NCBI GenBank assembly: GCA_022496205.1
Contig: WTXD01000024.1
Coordinates: 347,744 to 411,743 of the forward strand
Length of the DNA: 64,000 bases
Direction: 5' to 3'
Source of the DNA: Gloeopeniophorella convolvens
Lineage: Eukaryota; Basidiomycota; Agaricomycetes; Russulales
Shown: positions 1-13,292 of the stretch, in pieces
How positions within the stretch are numbered: position 1 is the first letter of the stretch
How the letters are laid out: every line of letters begins with the position of its first letter
Position numbers and translations under genes: made by a program
Notes under the pieces: model-generated
The model's input: the letters and a program-made list of their open reading frames with translations, nothing else
What the model was told of the DNA's origin: nothing
Databases searched by the model: none

Positions 1-58
1 TCGAGTGAGGGTAGAGGTAATAGAGAAACCGGTGGCCGTTCAACACCGGCACCAGTGA

Positions 59-370
59 TATGGAATAATGACTCGTGTTCAATTTCGCGCATAATATCCG
101 AACTTCGTTTTTCATTGTCGTGCTTCCGGCGCGGGCGAAACATTCGACCATCTGGCGGCTGCGCGACGCCCGGGGAGGAGCGCGAGGTACTCTGTGCGTT
201 CTCGTGGGACCCGAGCGAGGTCTGAACAGTGCACACAGGCTGTGGACACGGCGCGCAAAGAACCCCGTGCGAGCCCGCTGAGCGCGTTTGTGTTCACGGT
301 GCTCATGGCGCTCGAGATCCTGTTCGGGGTGTGCGCGTGGCTCGGGGACCATGTGGGGGTGACACCCTAG
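59..370 (+). CDS. Possible 3' end of an unrecognised membrane protein gene (partial)
   Basis: One frame stays open from about 59 to a TAG at 368-370. Its last 40 residues contain a hydrophobic stretch (SAFVFTVLMALEILFGV) that reads like a terminal transmembrane helix followed by a short tail. No ATG opens this frame inside the window, so it would be the last exon of a gene entering from the left. It would converge with isocitrate lyase. I do not recognise a family, and the upstream part is Arg-rich and could be noncoding. This is a weak call. Confidence 0.25.
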
Positions 371-778
371 GATCTAAACTTTATTTCTTCGGGGTCCGCT
401 TGACAGGTAGGGAGAAGGGAAATGAAAATGTTTCTGAACCGTACACCATGTATATAACAGCTAAACCCAAAACAATAGACGCAATATGTTTTGCAACAGG
501 CATCGGGGTTGTGTGCCAGTGCGTGAACGCTTGAACCCCCATTTGGAAGAATTTGTTCAATTCGACGACGAGTAGTGGTGCAGAGAAGGCTGCGCGACGT
601 CCATGATAGGCGAGTGAACCATTTGCAATTTGAAGGAGCTCGCTGACACGCGTCGCCCCATTGTTATAGAGAATGCCAGATAGATAGGGTTGTGTGAAAT
701 GTAGTACATCATCTACAAGGAATACCACAGCACCACGCTCGGTGGCGCCGCCGGGGTGGGGGGCGCCGCAGCAGCAAG
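371..778. other. Intergenic, 3' side of isocitrate lyase
   Basis: I see no convincing gene here. It probably holds the 3' UTR of isocitrate lyase, and possibly that of a convergent gene from the left. It is less GC-rich than the flanking exons. Confidence 0.5.
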
Positions 779-2629
779 TCATAGTTTGCTCTTCGCGAAC
801 TGGGCCTCTGTGACGCCCTTGCCCATCGCAGCGGTCGACGAGACGCCGCCAGTGACGGTCTTCATGAGGTTGTCGACGTAGTCTGCGCCACTCCACTATG
901 TCCCCGTCAGCCAAAGCGCCGCCGCACAAAAAAAAGGAGGCAGGCGAACCTTTTGATGCGTAAGCATGTCCGTGCCGAGCTCGCGCTCCTTGCGCTGGAT
1001 CAGCTCCACGTACGCCTTCATGCCCTCCGTCGCGAACGACCTGGCGAACAGGTCCGAGATGTACCCGTTCGAGTGCAGCCCGCCGAGCGTGATGAACTGC
1101 CACACAAAGCCGAGCTTGCCAAGCTGCCACACGTAGTCGCGCATCTCGTGGTCGCCCAGCCCCGCTGCGTCCCAGTTGAAGCTCGGGCTGAGGTTGTACG
1201 CGAGCCACTGCTCCGGGTACGCCGCGTGCACGCCCTCCGCAAACTCGCGCGCCTGCGCGAGGATTGGGCTCTTCGTCTCCATCCACAGCAGGTCCGCGTA
1301 CGGCGCGAACGCGATCGCGCGGTTGACCGCGCACTGCGTGCCGCCCTGGTAGCGGTAGTAGCCCTCGACCGTGCGCGGCGCGTCCCAGTCCCAGAACGGC
1401 GCGGCGCGCAGCCCAAACTCGCGCTGCGCGATTGCGAGCGCGTCCGCGCGGGGTACGTGTGCGACGCGCTCGGCGAGGCGCGACAGCGTGGCGGAGTCGG
1501 AGGTACCCTGAGCGCGCAGGGCGTCCGCCAGCGCGTCGCTGTAGAGCTTGAGCCCCGCCTGCGCGAGCCACTCGTCCTCGGCGGTTTGTAAAGCGTCGCC
1601 CGTTGCGCCGCGCGTCGTTGCATCGCGCATGACGTCGACGAGCGGGCGCGCCGAGGGGTTTGTCGAGCCGAGGATGAACGCGTGGTCACGCGCGTCGACA
1701 TTGGTCGTGATGAGCGTTGCGGCCTCCGAGTCGGTGCGCGCGACGACGAGACACTCGACGCCCATGATGTCGAACTGCAGGCGCAGCGCGACGAGGCGGT
1801 TGATGTGCTCCTGGATCGGCACAAGCACTTTGCCCGCCATGTGCCCGCATTTCTTCGTGCCTGGCGCTTGGTCCTCAATATGGATGCCCGCCGCGCCCTT
1901 CTCGACGAAGAGCTTGGCGAGCTTCATGGTGGCGGTAAGACCGCCATGGCCTGTGTCGGCGTCCGCGATGATCGGGCGGAGATAGTCGATCACGGGTGTA
2001 GACGCGAGCTCGGCATCGCTGAAGTGTGAGCGCTCCTCGCGCTGTTTGCGGTCGTGGAAGAGCTGTGCGGTGAAGAGGTGCTCAACCTTGTTCGGGACGG
2101 TGTTGTAGGGATAGTCTGCGGAGATAGGGGTCAATTCTGTTCAGAGCGGATATAACTCTTGCACCCGCGTACCTGCAAGATCGGGGCCTGGCTCATGTGT
2201 GCTTGATGCTGTGCTCGACGACTGCCAACCGGATACGTAGACGGTCTCAAGGTATTTCGCCATCTGAGTGACCTGCACAGGGTCAAGCCTGTATGACACA
2301 CAGTGTTCAGTGATCTTCCAGATACGACCCGGTGTGGGCGACGTACGCTCCATAGGTGTGTGAGGGTGTGCGGCGCTTGAAGTGCTCGTTGAAGAGCGCA
2401 AACGCCTTCTTGCCGAGGACGTTGGCAGGATATGATATCGGGAGGGTGCCACGCTTCGAGACGACGTCCGCGGCGGTGTATGGCCGCTTGACCTTTGCAA
2501 AGCGGGGGCTCTAGGGAAGATCGGGTCAGTACCGGTACTGCACGATCAGGCTGATACCACACCACGAACCTTCCACCAGCGCTCGACCTCAGCGACCTCG
2601 GCACGGAATGCAGCTCGTTCGTTGGACAT
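779..2629 (-). CDS. icl1: Isocitrate lyase
   Basis: Glyoxylate-cycle enzyme that cleaves isocitrate to succinate and glyoxylate, needed for growth on acetate or fatty acids; in fungi it is peroxisomal or cytosolic. The catalytic KKCGHM signature, the metal-site stretch DADTGHGG and the conserved [10 protein letters not shown] segment are all visible. Five exons fit: 2629 to about 2571 (start [12 protein letters not shown]), about 2510-2329, 2288-2173, 2115-950 and 895-779. The small last exon ends in AKSKL, close to a peroxisomal C-terminal SKL/AKL signal. The total is about 545 residues, the usual fungal length. The short introns (for example 896-949 and 2116-2172) have GT-AG ends. The identification is very secure; only the first two splice sites are approximate. 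Confidence 0.96.
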
Positions 2630-3309
2630 AGTAGGTGATTGATGGGGGGTTGTGGGTGTACAAGGAAAAGCCAAGGGCCATGTTGAATTGCTTAAGTTCC
2701 GCGGGAGAGGAGGAGCGCCTCCGGAAATGGAAAGCGGAATACGTGCATGTGATAACCCCGCATTCCGATTTCGCAATCACCTTGGCCCGCCCCCTTCAAA
2801 CGCGGCTCCCCGCCGCCAGCGCACGGCAGCGCTGGCCGTCTGGGCTCGACGTTGTGCCCGCGTTGGGTCCCTGCAAATGCCGCAGTTAGCACCCTCGCAC
2901 GCACCTGCGCGCTTTATCTCCGTCGCGCGAGCACCGTCACCGCCCGGCCAAGGCCAAGATCACGCACGGGCGCACGCCCGGGCAACGGCAATGCAAATGG
3001 CCTCTATAACCCGGCGCTACGCGAATGACATCACAGATGGCATGTGCGATGTGCCTTCCTTGGGTCCACTGACCTGAGGCCCGACACTGCACAGCGTCCA
3101 CTCTGCCCCGCCTCGGCACTTCTGCCGCTGCATGTCCCGGACGCCGCTTCTATCCCATTATCATGCGGAGCCGCCCGCCCGCACTGCGCACCGTGCGGCG
3201 TACCGTGACGGCCGTCCGCCATCTAGCCGTCTATTCTAGATTCGATGCACTCTAGAACCGGGTGCCCCCGCCGCACCTCGACTGTGCGAGGCCCAGGCGC
3301 GCGCCGCCA
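2630..3309. promoter_or_regulatory. Isocitrate lyase upstream region / ALG7 downstream region
   Basis: This 680-base gap between two minus-strand genes must contain the isocitrate lyase promoter and the ALG7 3' UTR. Frames open across it on both strands, but none has recognisable protein content. I see no specific regulatory site that I can name with confidence. Confidence 0.4.
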
Positions 3310-5089
3310 CTACCGGCGATCACCGTCGTAGACGAGATACGCCAGCCCGTAGCGCACCGCGAACGCGACGACGCTTCCTGCGACCTGTGCACCCGACGTC
3401 AGCTTCCTTGGGGCTCCATGTGACGCAGCGTGAAACATCACCTGCACGCCTATGAGCGTCTGCGTGAGGTGCTTCTCGCGCATCGGGCCCAGGCGTACGA
3501 GCAGCGTATTCAGAAGCGTCAGGTTCGTCGCCTCGAGAATCGTCCCGTCGGGGAGGGCCGTGAGCTCCGTGCAGCCGAGCGCCGCAAGCAGCCGCAAAAC
3601 TATTGCGGAAAGCCGCGATGGCCGCTTGAGAAACTGTGCCTTTGACGGATGCAGGAGGTGCGTTTCTGAGTCAAAGCTGCCGCGCCGCCTCGCAGTGAGT
3701 ATATGCGCGGGAGGTGGAGATTAGGCGGGAGGGCCGCACCGGGGGACGCGGTGTCGCGGGCACGGCACGAGCCCGAAGAGTTGCGGGCAGGAGAGGATAA
3801 AGTTGAAGACTTGTGGGAGGAAGAAGAGGAGCAGTGTTTTGGAAAAGTGCGCCTGGATGCCGACGACGGCGAATGCCATGCCGGTAACGTAGCAGAGCGT
3901 GTCGCCTGGGAATGCACGTGCGGGGTACCTGCGCACGCGCACCAAACGTGTCAATACTCACGCGGATCCTGACGCGGTGGGTGGACCCACCAGTTGTGGT
4001 ACAGGAAGCCGAGGCAGACGCCGACCAGCGGAAGCATAAAATACAGGCTGAACAGGTGACGTTCAACCAGCTCCGTGCTTCCATATGCCATCCCCGCGCT
4101 GTACACGCCCCCGACTTCGACCTCTGACCGACTACCGAGAAGGTGCAGAGGGATGCGGAAGTCGGCTGGCCATGGAAGGTATAGCAGGTCGTTGAGGATG
4201 ACCGAGAGCGCAATTACGACCGCCTGCGAGGTCTCGGAACCATTGATACCAGCGAGGATGTTGATGCTGTTTGTTGAGAAAGTAGAAAGGAGTGACATGT
4301 ACAGGTAATAAAGAGGACCTGTGTCGGCACCCATTAGCGCATACATGGGCACGAAGTATACAAAGAGCTACCAAGATTGAGCAAGGAGCCGAAGATTGGT
4401 CGAAATGGGATAGGCACGACGATATGAGTGTTGCCGTTGTCGGCATAGTAAACCATCAACAATGGGATGGACGCAATGATGGGAATGGGGATCTTGTGTC
4501 TCCAGCGGATGTCAAAGATGTCGTCCAGGAAGCCGAGCATCGTAGCAATGAGCAGCGAGAGGAGTGAGGAGAGGTAGACAGCGAGCTTCACCGACGTGAG
4601 TACGCATACATGCAGGTAACAGGAATGGCAACGCACCTGGTAATGGGGGAAGGCATTGATGACGATGCCTTCGCGTACCGTGTACTGGGCATGCGAGCTG
4701 TTCACAGTGATCGGGGAAAACGCGAACGGGATAAATAGTATTAAAAGGAGAATATAGACAGATGCGCAAACGAGCCCCAGGCTCTCGGGTCTGCGCGCCG
4801 GCGTCAGCGACGGGGACTATGATGCAACTCGGACAACGCACATGGGTGTGCTGTAGGTCTTGAGCAGGTCACGGCCCTTCAGATTGGCCTTGACGAACGT
4901 GGGCCCGAGGGCCGGAACGAGGTAGACAGTCGCGAGGAGCGCGAAGATGGAAAAGCCGAAGGAGACGTAGAGCGCCGGGAGCTGCGGGGTCGGCGCGACG
5001 AGCGGACGGACGACGAACCAGGCGGCGACGGGGACGAGCGAGGCGAGCAGCACCGACGGCAGGCGCCGCGCAGGGAGCGAGTCCGACAT
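3310..5089 (-). CDS. alg7: UDP-GlcNAc:dolichyl-phosphate GlcNAc-1-phosphotransferase
   Basis: This ER membrane enzyme makes the first dolichol-linked sugar of N-glycosylation by transferring GlcNAc-1-P from UDP-GlcNAc to dolichyl phosphate; it is the tunicamycin target. The sequence starts [13 protein letters not shown] and then shows a series of hydrophobic helices. It also has the aspartate pair in [10 protein letters not shown] with the following RWRHK, the conserved [11 protein letters not shown], and the late [15 protein letters not shown] segment expected of the Alg7/MraY superfamily. Coding segments are separated by several short introns, and the last exon ends at 3310. Total length is about 450 residues, as in other fungi. 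It lies head to head with the SET-TAD3 gene, whose start is only 159 bases away. Confidence 0.95.
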
Positions 5090-5248
5090 TCAGAGAACGG
5101 GCAAGGAGTTAGTGGTGGTCAGTTGAAGGCAAAGACATGCACGTTGAAGCGAAGAGATTATTTATGGCGAGTACGGAAGTCGGAATCAGACTCGGCGACG
5201 TGGAGGGTGTTGTGGGCGGTGCGGACACGCGCTCGACGCGGCCTACAT
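5090..5248. promoter_or_regulatory. Short divergent promoter between alg7 and the SET-TAD3 gene
   Basis: Only 159 bases separate the two divergent start codons (5089 on the minus strand, 5249 on the plus strand). Both promoters and 5' UTRs must be contained or overlap here. I see no clear TATA box. Confidence 0.5.
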
Positions 5249-7060
5249 ATGCCCGATCTCCACGACGCACACGCTTCGTCTTCGCTAAGACCAGCGCCAA
5301 CCGCGCCTGATCACCTCAACACCACAGGATGTAGCATAAAATACGCGCAGGGCAACGGACGGAGGGTCTACGGTGCGTCAGGCCCGTGTCGTCGTCCGCA
5401 GGGTTCGGTCTCATGGTCGTTTCGTCTCGTTTGCAGCGTCTAGGGCTATTCCTGGGCAGACGTTGCTCGAAATCAGCCCTGTGCTGCTGTTCTCTGTAGA
5501 GGAGTACGAGGCACACGGCCGCCATACTGTGCTCGACCACTACACGCTCAAGTGGAGAGATGGGCGGATGGCCCTCGCCCTTGGCCTCGGTGCGCTCGAG
5601 CGTCTGTCTGCACATTGACTCGCCACCTGATAGTCACACCATTCCTCCAGGCTCCCTGTTCAATCACTCCGATGCACCGAACGTAACCTATACTATTGAT
5701 GCGTCTACGGAGTCTGTCCGATACACAACGACGCGTGCTGTCGAGCCCAACGAGGAGCTCTGTATCCATCACCCGGGGCCCAACCTCTGGCCCGAGCCCG
5801 TCGGCGCGTCCCAGCACGCTCCTACAGAGGTCGTCGCCGGAAACGGCTGCGGCGGCCTTTCCACCGTCACATCCGAAACATCGAGCCCTGCGCCCGAAAT
5901 ATACCCCGACGGAAACGAGATCGTCCCAGAGGAAGATCTCCCATTCACCCGCGTCAAGCTCACGCCCGACGAAGATGACGAAGACACCCCCGAGACCATC
6001 CGCACAGGTGCGCACGCCCCCCGCCTCTCCGCGCGTCGCCTGACGCCCAATGCCAGTCCAGGCGTGGGCCGTCGACATCCCCGACCCGCGACACACAACC
6101 ACAGCCCTAACGTACGCGGCCCCACCCCCTCCTCCCCACTCTCCCACTAACCCAACCCACCTTCCCCCGCACGCAGATGGCTCAAATCCTCCGGCCTCGA
6201 CACGCCGACGCTCGCGCACCTCAAGCGCGTGCGCAAGTCCCCGCACGGCACGCACTCGACGCTCCTGCTGACCGCCGCGCCGCACGCGCCGGCGCTCCCG
6301 CCCGCGCTCGACCTCGCGCCGCCGTACGCGCTGCGCGTGCCCCGCAGCGCCGCGCTCACGCCCGCGTCGCTCGCGCTCAAGAACGCGCTCTGGCCGACCG
6401 TCTACGCGCCGCGGCGGAAGGGCGAGCCGGAGGAGTGGGCCCGCGCACGTGCGCGCTGGGCGTGCGCGGCGATGGCGCGCGTCGTGGCCGAGGGGCGCGC
6501 TGCAGCTGCCACGGGCGAGGTGCGTCCTGGGCGGTCGCTGTGCGCGCGCAGCCCCCGCTGACACGCGTTCCCCGTTGCAGCTCCCGATCGCGTCGTACGT
6601 CCCCGCGCCGCCAGAAGACCCCAGCGCGCCGTCCTACCTCGCGCGCGACACGCGCGTCTCCGCCTCGCACCCGCTCCGGCACTCCGTCCTGAACGTCGTG
6701 CGCGCGCTCGCCGACTCGACTACGTCTGCCTCTACGTCTGCCTCCTCGCTCCCTGTCTCGCCGAGTCCGAGTCCTAGCCCGGGCGCGCCAACGAAGAGCG
6801 GGCAGCACTACCTGCTGACCTCGCGCACGCTCTTCACGACGCACGAGCCGTGCCTGATGTGCGCGATGGCGCTGCTGCACTCGCGCGTCAAGGAAGTCTT
6901 CTTCCTCGTCCCGCGCCCGCGCACGGGCGGGTGCGGCGGCGCGGCGTGCGTGCCGAAGCTCGAGGGCGTCAACCACCGGTTCGCGATCGCGCGGTGGAAG
7001 GCCGGCGCGGGGGGTGTCGGCGCGGATGGGCTGGACGTCGACGAGCACGTGGACGCCTAA
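5249..7060 (+). CDS. tad3: SET-domain / tRNA adenosine deaminase subunit TAD3 fusion
   Basis: The C-terminal half is the TAD3 (ADAT3) subunit of the heterodimer that converts A34 to inosine in tRNA anticodons. It has a TAD3-type N-terminal segment (AWAVDIPDPRH, LAHLKRVRK) and a deaminase core with the zinc ligands in THEPCLMCAMALLHSR and HPLRHSV. As expected for TAD3, the catalytic Glu of HxE is replaced (HSV). The N-terminal half is a SET methyltransferase-like domain (GRRVYASRAIPGQTLLEISP, then SLFNHSDAPNVTYTID). Six exons join in frame: 5249-5372, 5437-5589, 5651-6007, 6057-6111, 6177-6519 and 6581-7060. They give 503 residues, with SET at about 35-160, an acidic linker to about 210, and TAD3 after that. 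Exon 3 carries the SET end plus the linker and splices straight into TAD3. A separate start at 6050 (MPVQAW) is possible but would leave no intergenic space. Confidence 0.88.
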
Positions 7061-7426
7061 GCCGCCTACACAGCGACCGGCCACGGGCATCTAGATGTGC
7101 TGTTCGATTAGAATTCTCTGTAAAAGGGCGGCGAATCAAGGTCGAGAAGGCCTTGCTTATATGTAGCAGAGCTCAGGCGATGCGGGAGGATCACAAAATG
7201 TAGCCCTCAATTGTTGTTGGTTGTATCTGAAAGACACTTCTAATGTCCCTCTATGGAAGTACAGACGGGAACGGCTATAAGTTAGGTAGTCTATGGGGCA
7301 CAGCGAGGCGACGTGCAAAGCGAGAGATAAAAGATGCGGCATAGGTCGTGGCACATACTAGGTGATCATGATTCATAGCAGCAAGAGTCAAGTAAGTAAC
7401 AGGTAGATGTCCCGATCGCCGTGCGC
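7061..7426. other. Convergent 3' intergenic region
   Basis: It lies between the stop codons of SET-TAD3 (plus) and malic enzyme (minus). It is AT-richer than the flanking exons and has no gene; it probably holds two overlapping 3' UTRs. Confidence 0.6.
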
Positions 7427-9697
<2,271 letters not shown>

Positions 9698-10577
9698 CAC
9701 GCTAGACTCGAAGTAAACAGAAAGGAAAAGGAGAAAGAGGAGTCTCAAAAGAACTGAGTGGGGAGTGGAGGACGAGGAGGAGACAAGGCGGCACAAACGT
9801 GCTCCGGGGTCTTATATGCAATTTACGGAAGCGAAGCGAGCGATGGGTTGGGGCTGCTGGAACTGGGGAGGAAAGGAAATGGGGTGTAGTCAGCGCGCGG
9901 CATCCGTTCACACCGAAACTCAATGTGTGGGCCCGAATAATCCCTGCGTGATGTCCTGCCCCAATCAGACGGGTCGAGGCCATGTTTAGTGCACCCCTCG
10001 TTTGACCCCGAAGCGTCGTACGACGACCCACGCACAGCGTAACCATTGTTTGCGAACCTGAAAGTCCGTGAGATTGCGTAAATGCGCGCCGATTAACTTG
10101 CTTCCGTACCGGTTTTGGACCCAATGGGGCGCGGCACAGGCGCCACCCGCGTTTCGCCGGGACTCGGGCGCCCGCAATTCGCAGTGGGATAAGGCGCGCA
10201 CGGAATGCCGGCGGCGCCAGCGACGGAGCAGCGGGCGATCGCATGAGCATTCGAACAGGATGCATGCGCCCGGGGGCGCAACCACGGCGCATCCGAAACC
10301 CGGATGGCACCAATATACGAGGAACTGCATACTATTCGCAAAGAAAAGAGACATCTAGGCACGGGAACGAGCCAGTATGGCAGCACCGTAAGCCTTCTCT
10401 GGCGTGCATGCAAGAGGCCCTGCGAAACGAGAAAGCGATGCAATTAGCACACTGGTCCAGGCTCCCAACCACGCAAATGCACACATACCCAAGCCGCTGA
10501 TTCAGGCTAACCGCTGCCCCCGAGCCCGCTCCCTGATCACACTGCAACCGCCCCGCCTCAGCCCCCCGCGCCCCAGC
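9698..10577. other. Intergenic: malic enzyme upstream / mL58 downstream
   Basis: There are 880 bases with no recognisable gene. Open frames here overlap each other on both strands and lack any protein-like conservation. It must contain the malic enzyme promoter. Confidence 0.5.
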
Positions 10578-11120
10578 TCACCAGAACTCCTTCCGCTTCT
10601 TGCGTATATCCCGAATTGTTGCAGTGACTTCGCCCCAGCGCGCACGCGCCTTTTCATGCACTGTATCGCGCCGTGCCAGCGCAATCCGCCGTGCGTCACG
10701 CGAGAGCGGTGCGGCGTAGCTGATGAACGAATGCGAACAGCCAAACTTTTCTGCGAGCTTCGAGCGCGTCCAGAGCTTCGGGTTCTCCGTACGCAGGCGG
10801 CGCATCTCTGCAATTGCCTCATCTGGCACGCGCTTGTAGCCAGGCTTGGGCTTCGCAAGTGGCGGTGGGAGCGGTGCGCCGTCTAATGCCGCGGGAGCTG
10901 GGCGCAGAAGGGGTGAGACTGGGTTGGTAGTGAATGAGAGCGGGGTTGGTGCGGAGGGCGGGGGGCGGTGGATGAAGGTGAGGTCGTCGGGGAGCGACGT
11001 CGTCACTGCACTCGGGTCCTTGAGCAGCGGGTCTGGATGCCGCATTGGCGGCTTTTGCGGAAGGCGCGTCGCATAGCCGCGAACGAGGGCGGGGAGGCGC
11101 AGATGCAGGCGCGAGTTCAT
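10578..11120 (-). CDS. mrpl20: Mitochondrial large ribosomal subunit protein mL58 (MRPL20 family)
   Basis: A single exon encodes 180 residues. The Arg/Leu-rich N-terminus (MNSRLHLRLPALVRGYATRL) is a plausible mitochondrial targeting sequence. The core matches the fungal mitoribosomal L20/mL58 family: GYKRVPDEAIAEMRRLR, then WTRSKLAEKFGCSHSFIS. A basic Arg/Lys-rich tail ends KKRKEFW. It acts in the mitochondrial large subunit. Family membership rests on the recognisable WTR-x-KLAEKFGCS segment. Confidence 0.85.
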   Translation of the reverse strand: MNSRLHLRLPALVRGYATRLPQKPPMRHPDPLLKDPSAVTTSLPDDLTFIHRPPPSAPTPLSFTTNPVSPLLRPAPAALDGAPLPPPLAKPKPGYKRVPDEAIAEMRRLRTENPKLWTRSKLAEKFGCSHSFISYAAPLSRDARRIALARRDTVHEKARARWGEVTATIRDIRKKRKEFW

Positions 11121-12170
11121 CGTCGAGGACGTTGCAGACTTGCTCGCGCAGAGATGGGCGCGCTGGCCACGCGGATGGGCGTTTCAGGCAACTCGTTCAC
11201 ACGCATGCGGGCTCAGGCACGCGCGTCCATATTTGGCCACTCCGCTCGCGAGTTGGCCGCTGCCGCACTCTCACTGCACCATCGTCTCAATCCAAATGGT
11301 GATGCTTCCATGCGGGTATAGAATCGAGGAAGCGCATAGTATACGAGTCACTCTCGAGGCGTGGCAATCCGTGTCTCGCCGACACTCGGGTCACCGCCGC
11401 GCAGCCCACAACGGGCTACCGCGGATCCGCAGACGGAGCAGCGTAGGGATTGCATGCGCCACTTGTCGAGATGCTATTGTAGCCAAAAAGGTAATGGGCG
11501 CACCGAGGAAGCAGTGGTGAAGTCAGCTGAAGATTTAGGGACCTTTCTTGCGGATGCTTTCGGGCAGCGCCCGGGTATTCGAGGGACGACGAGAGGGGCG
11601 CATGATCGTCTGAGCCAAGTCATGCGACGCAAAGCACCACAACCGACCCATTGGAGCATGCTGGATTGATTTTGAAGGCCTGCGTGATTTTCGGGTACAG
11701 AACGCTACCGGCCATGACGTGCGCAATGTATGATTCTCGAGAACTCCATGAACGTGAAGTTCTGGAATGTCGAGCACTGCGCGCGGGAGATGCCATGGTG
11801 CCTAAATTCACCGAGTAAGGCGTTGCGCGTGAATCACTGACAGCATGCGGCCCTGAGGCAATGAAGTGATTGGCTAAATGCAGCGAGATGCGGCGATACT
11901 GCAAGTCTCCAAGTATGCTAGTCTAATCGAACCTTGAGACGAGCAACTGACCACTGTCGATTTAAGGGACATTGCGGTCATGAGACATGCGACTGTGTCA
12001 TGATTTGAGATTCCCAATAGTTGATAGTGATCGGTGATAAGTACTCTAGACTAGTCTGAGAACAATTGAATCCTATGTCAGGTTCAACTGCTCAAACTAG
12101 GTTGTACGAAGTGATAAAATATATACATGAAAGCCCTTTTCATCGCAGATCGCAGATAATTGAAGGGCGT
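11121..12170. other. Intergenic, no gene seen
   Basis: About 1 kb separates the mL58 start from the end of the GST gene. The first 200 bases are GC-rich and the rest is AT-richer. Several frames stay open for 60-125 codons, but their content is low-complexity or composition-driven and shows no motif. It includes the mL58 promoter. Confidence 0.5.
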
Positions 12171-13292
12171 TTACTTCTTGTTCCAGCCGTCCGGGGGAAC
12201 CTGCAGACCCGCCTGCACGCCCTGGCGCGCGGCGATCCTCTCGACCCAAGCCTATGCAAGAACACCTCAGCACATGGAACGGACGATATATATTTCGACC
12301 ACACCTTCACGTTAGGCCACTCGTCCAGGGTCTTGGCGATAGTGGCTTCATGGCGAGAAACCCTGATTCACAAGACGTCAGCAGGGTCAGTATTGTAGAC
12401 GCAGGGGAGCTTACCAGGGGTATGCGTTGAGGTCAGCAATTGAGAGCTTGCCACGGCCGGGGCCGGCGAGGTAGTCGCGGCCCTGCGAGAGGCGAATCTC
12501 GAGGACACCGTAGAGACGCTTAGTCTCGTTCACGTAGCCTGAGACAAAGATGAGACAAACGGAACTCGCGGGTTCTGGGGAAGGCACGCGTACGGTCACG
12601 AGCATAAGGAATATCTTCTTTAGTCCCAAAGGTGAAGTGGCCGGCTAGGGGTGCTATGTCAGCTCTGCCGTCCCAATGACGCATCCGCCCAAAGCACCTT
12701 GTCCTTGCATGGGGCCGATACCACCATGCTATAATTAGCGCAGAACCTGTCAGTCCAACCCACACGCAGCGCATAGAAACGGCGTCTACGCACGGTGAAG
12801 AATATCCACTGCAGCATCTCGCTGTAGTTGTCCGGGTCGGTGGCTGGGTTGAACCAGAACACATGGTCCTTGTCGTAGTACTGCGCGAGGTAAAGCAGAA
12901 TCGACGCGCTCTCGAACACATTGAAGTCGCCGCGAGAGCGGTCGGTGATCGTCGGAATGCGGCCATTCGGGTTCAGCTTGATATACCACGGCTCCTTCTG
13001 CACATTAGCCGATATGTCGATGGGGAACGTTCTGCAGACAGACACGTCAGCGCGCCTATGCAACCAGCGACACGCTGAGACAAAGAGAAAGTACGCACTC
13101 GTAGTCGGGCGCGCCATAGTGCGCGCGCAGCTCCTCGAGGAAGGTGGAGACCTTGAACCCGTTGGGGGTGCGCGCGGTGTAGAACACGATCGGCTTCTTG
13201 CTTTCAGCGGTGGTCGACATGGCTCTGCTGGTAGTGGCGGAAGATGCGAGGGAGCGAGCGAGTGTTTGGAGGCGGCGTGCAGCTGATGCCAT
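12171..13292 (-). CDS. Glutathione S-transferase, Ure2p-like class
   Basis: It conjugates glutathione to electrophiles or acts as a thiol transferase/peroxidase. The N-terminal thioredoxin-fold part shows [18 protein letters not shown], then [13 protein letters not shown] and the glutathione-site [14 protein letters not shown], followed by the fungal Ure2p-like insertion [14 protein letters not shown]. The helical C-terminal domain includes [12 protein letters not shown] and ends PDGWNKK. The coding sequence is cut by about five short introns. The first ATG at 13292 gives an Ala/Arg/Ser-rich leader that could target mitochondria. A second in-frame ATG ([10 protein letters not shown]) would give a cytosolic form. 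A TATATA stretch lies about 20-30 bases above the first ATG. Confidence 0.92.

Noticed and set aside
1018..1878. Long minus- and plus-strand frames inside the isocitrate lyase exon
   Set aside because: They are Arg/Ser-rich shadows caused by high GC3 in the true coding frame, without motifs of their own.
6050..6150. TAD3 as a separate gene starting MPVQAW at 6050
   Set aside because: It would overlap the SET exon with no intergenic space, while splicing 6008-6056 joins both in frame.
5548..6564. 338-codon minus-strand frame over the SET-TAD3 gene
   Set aside because: Low-complexity Arg/Gly/Ala content, fully opposite to spliced exons with recognised domains.
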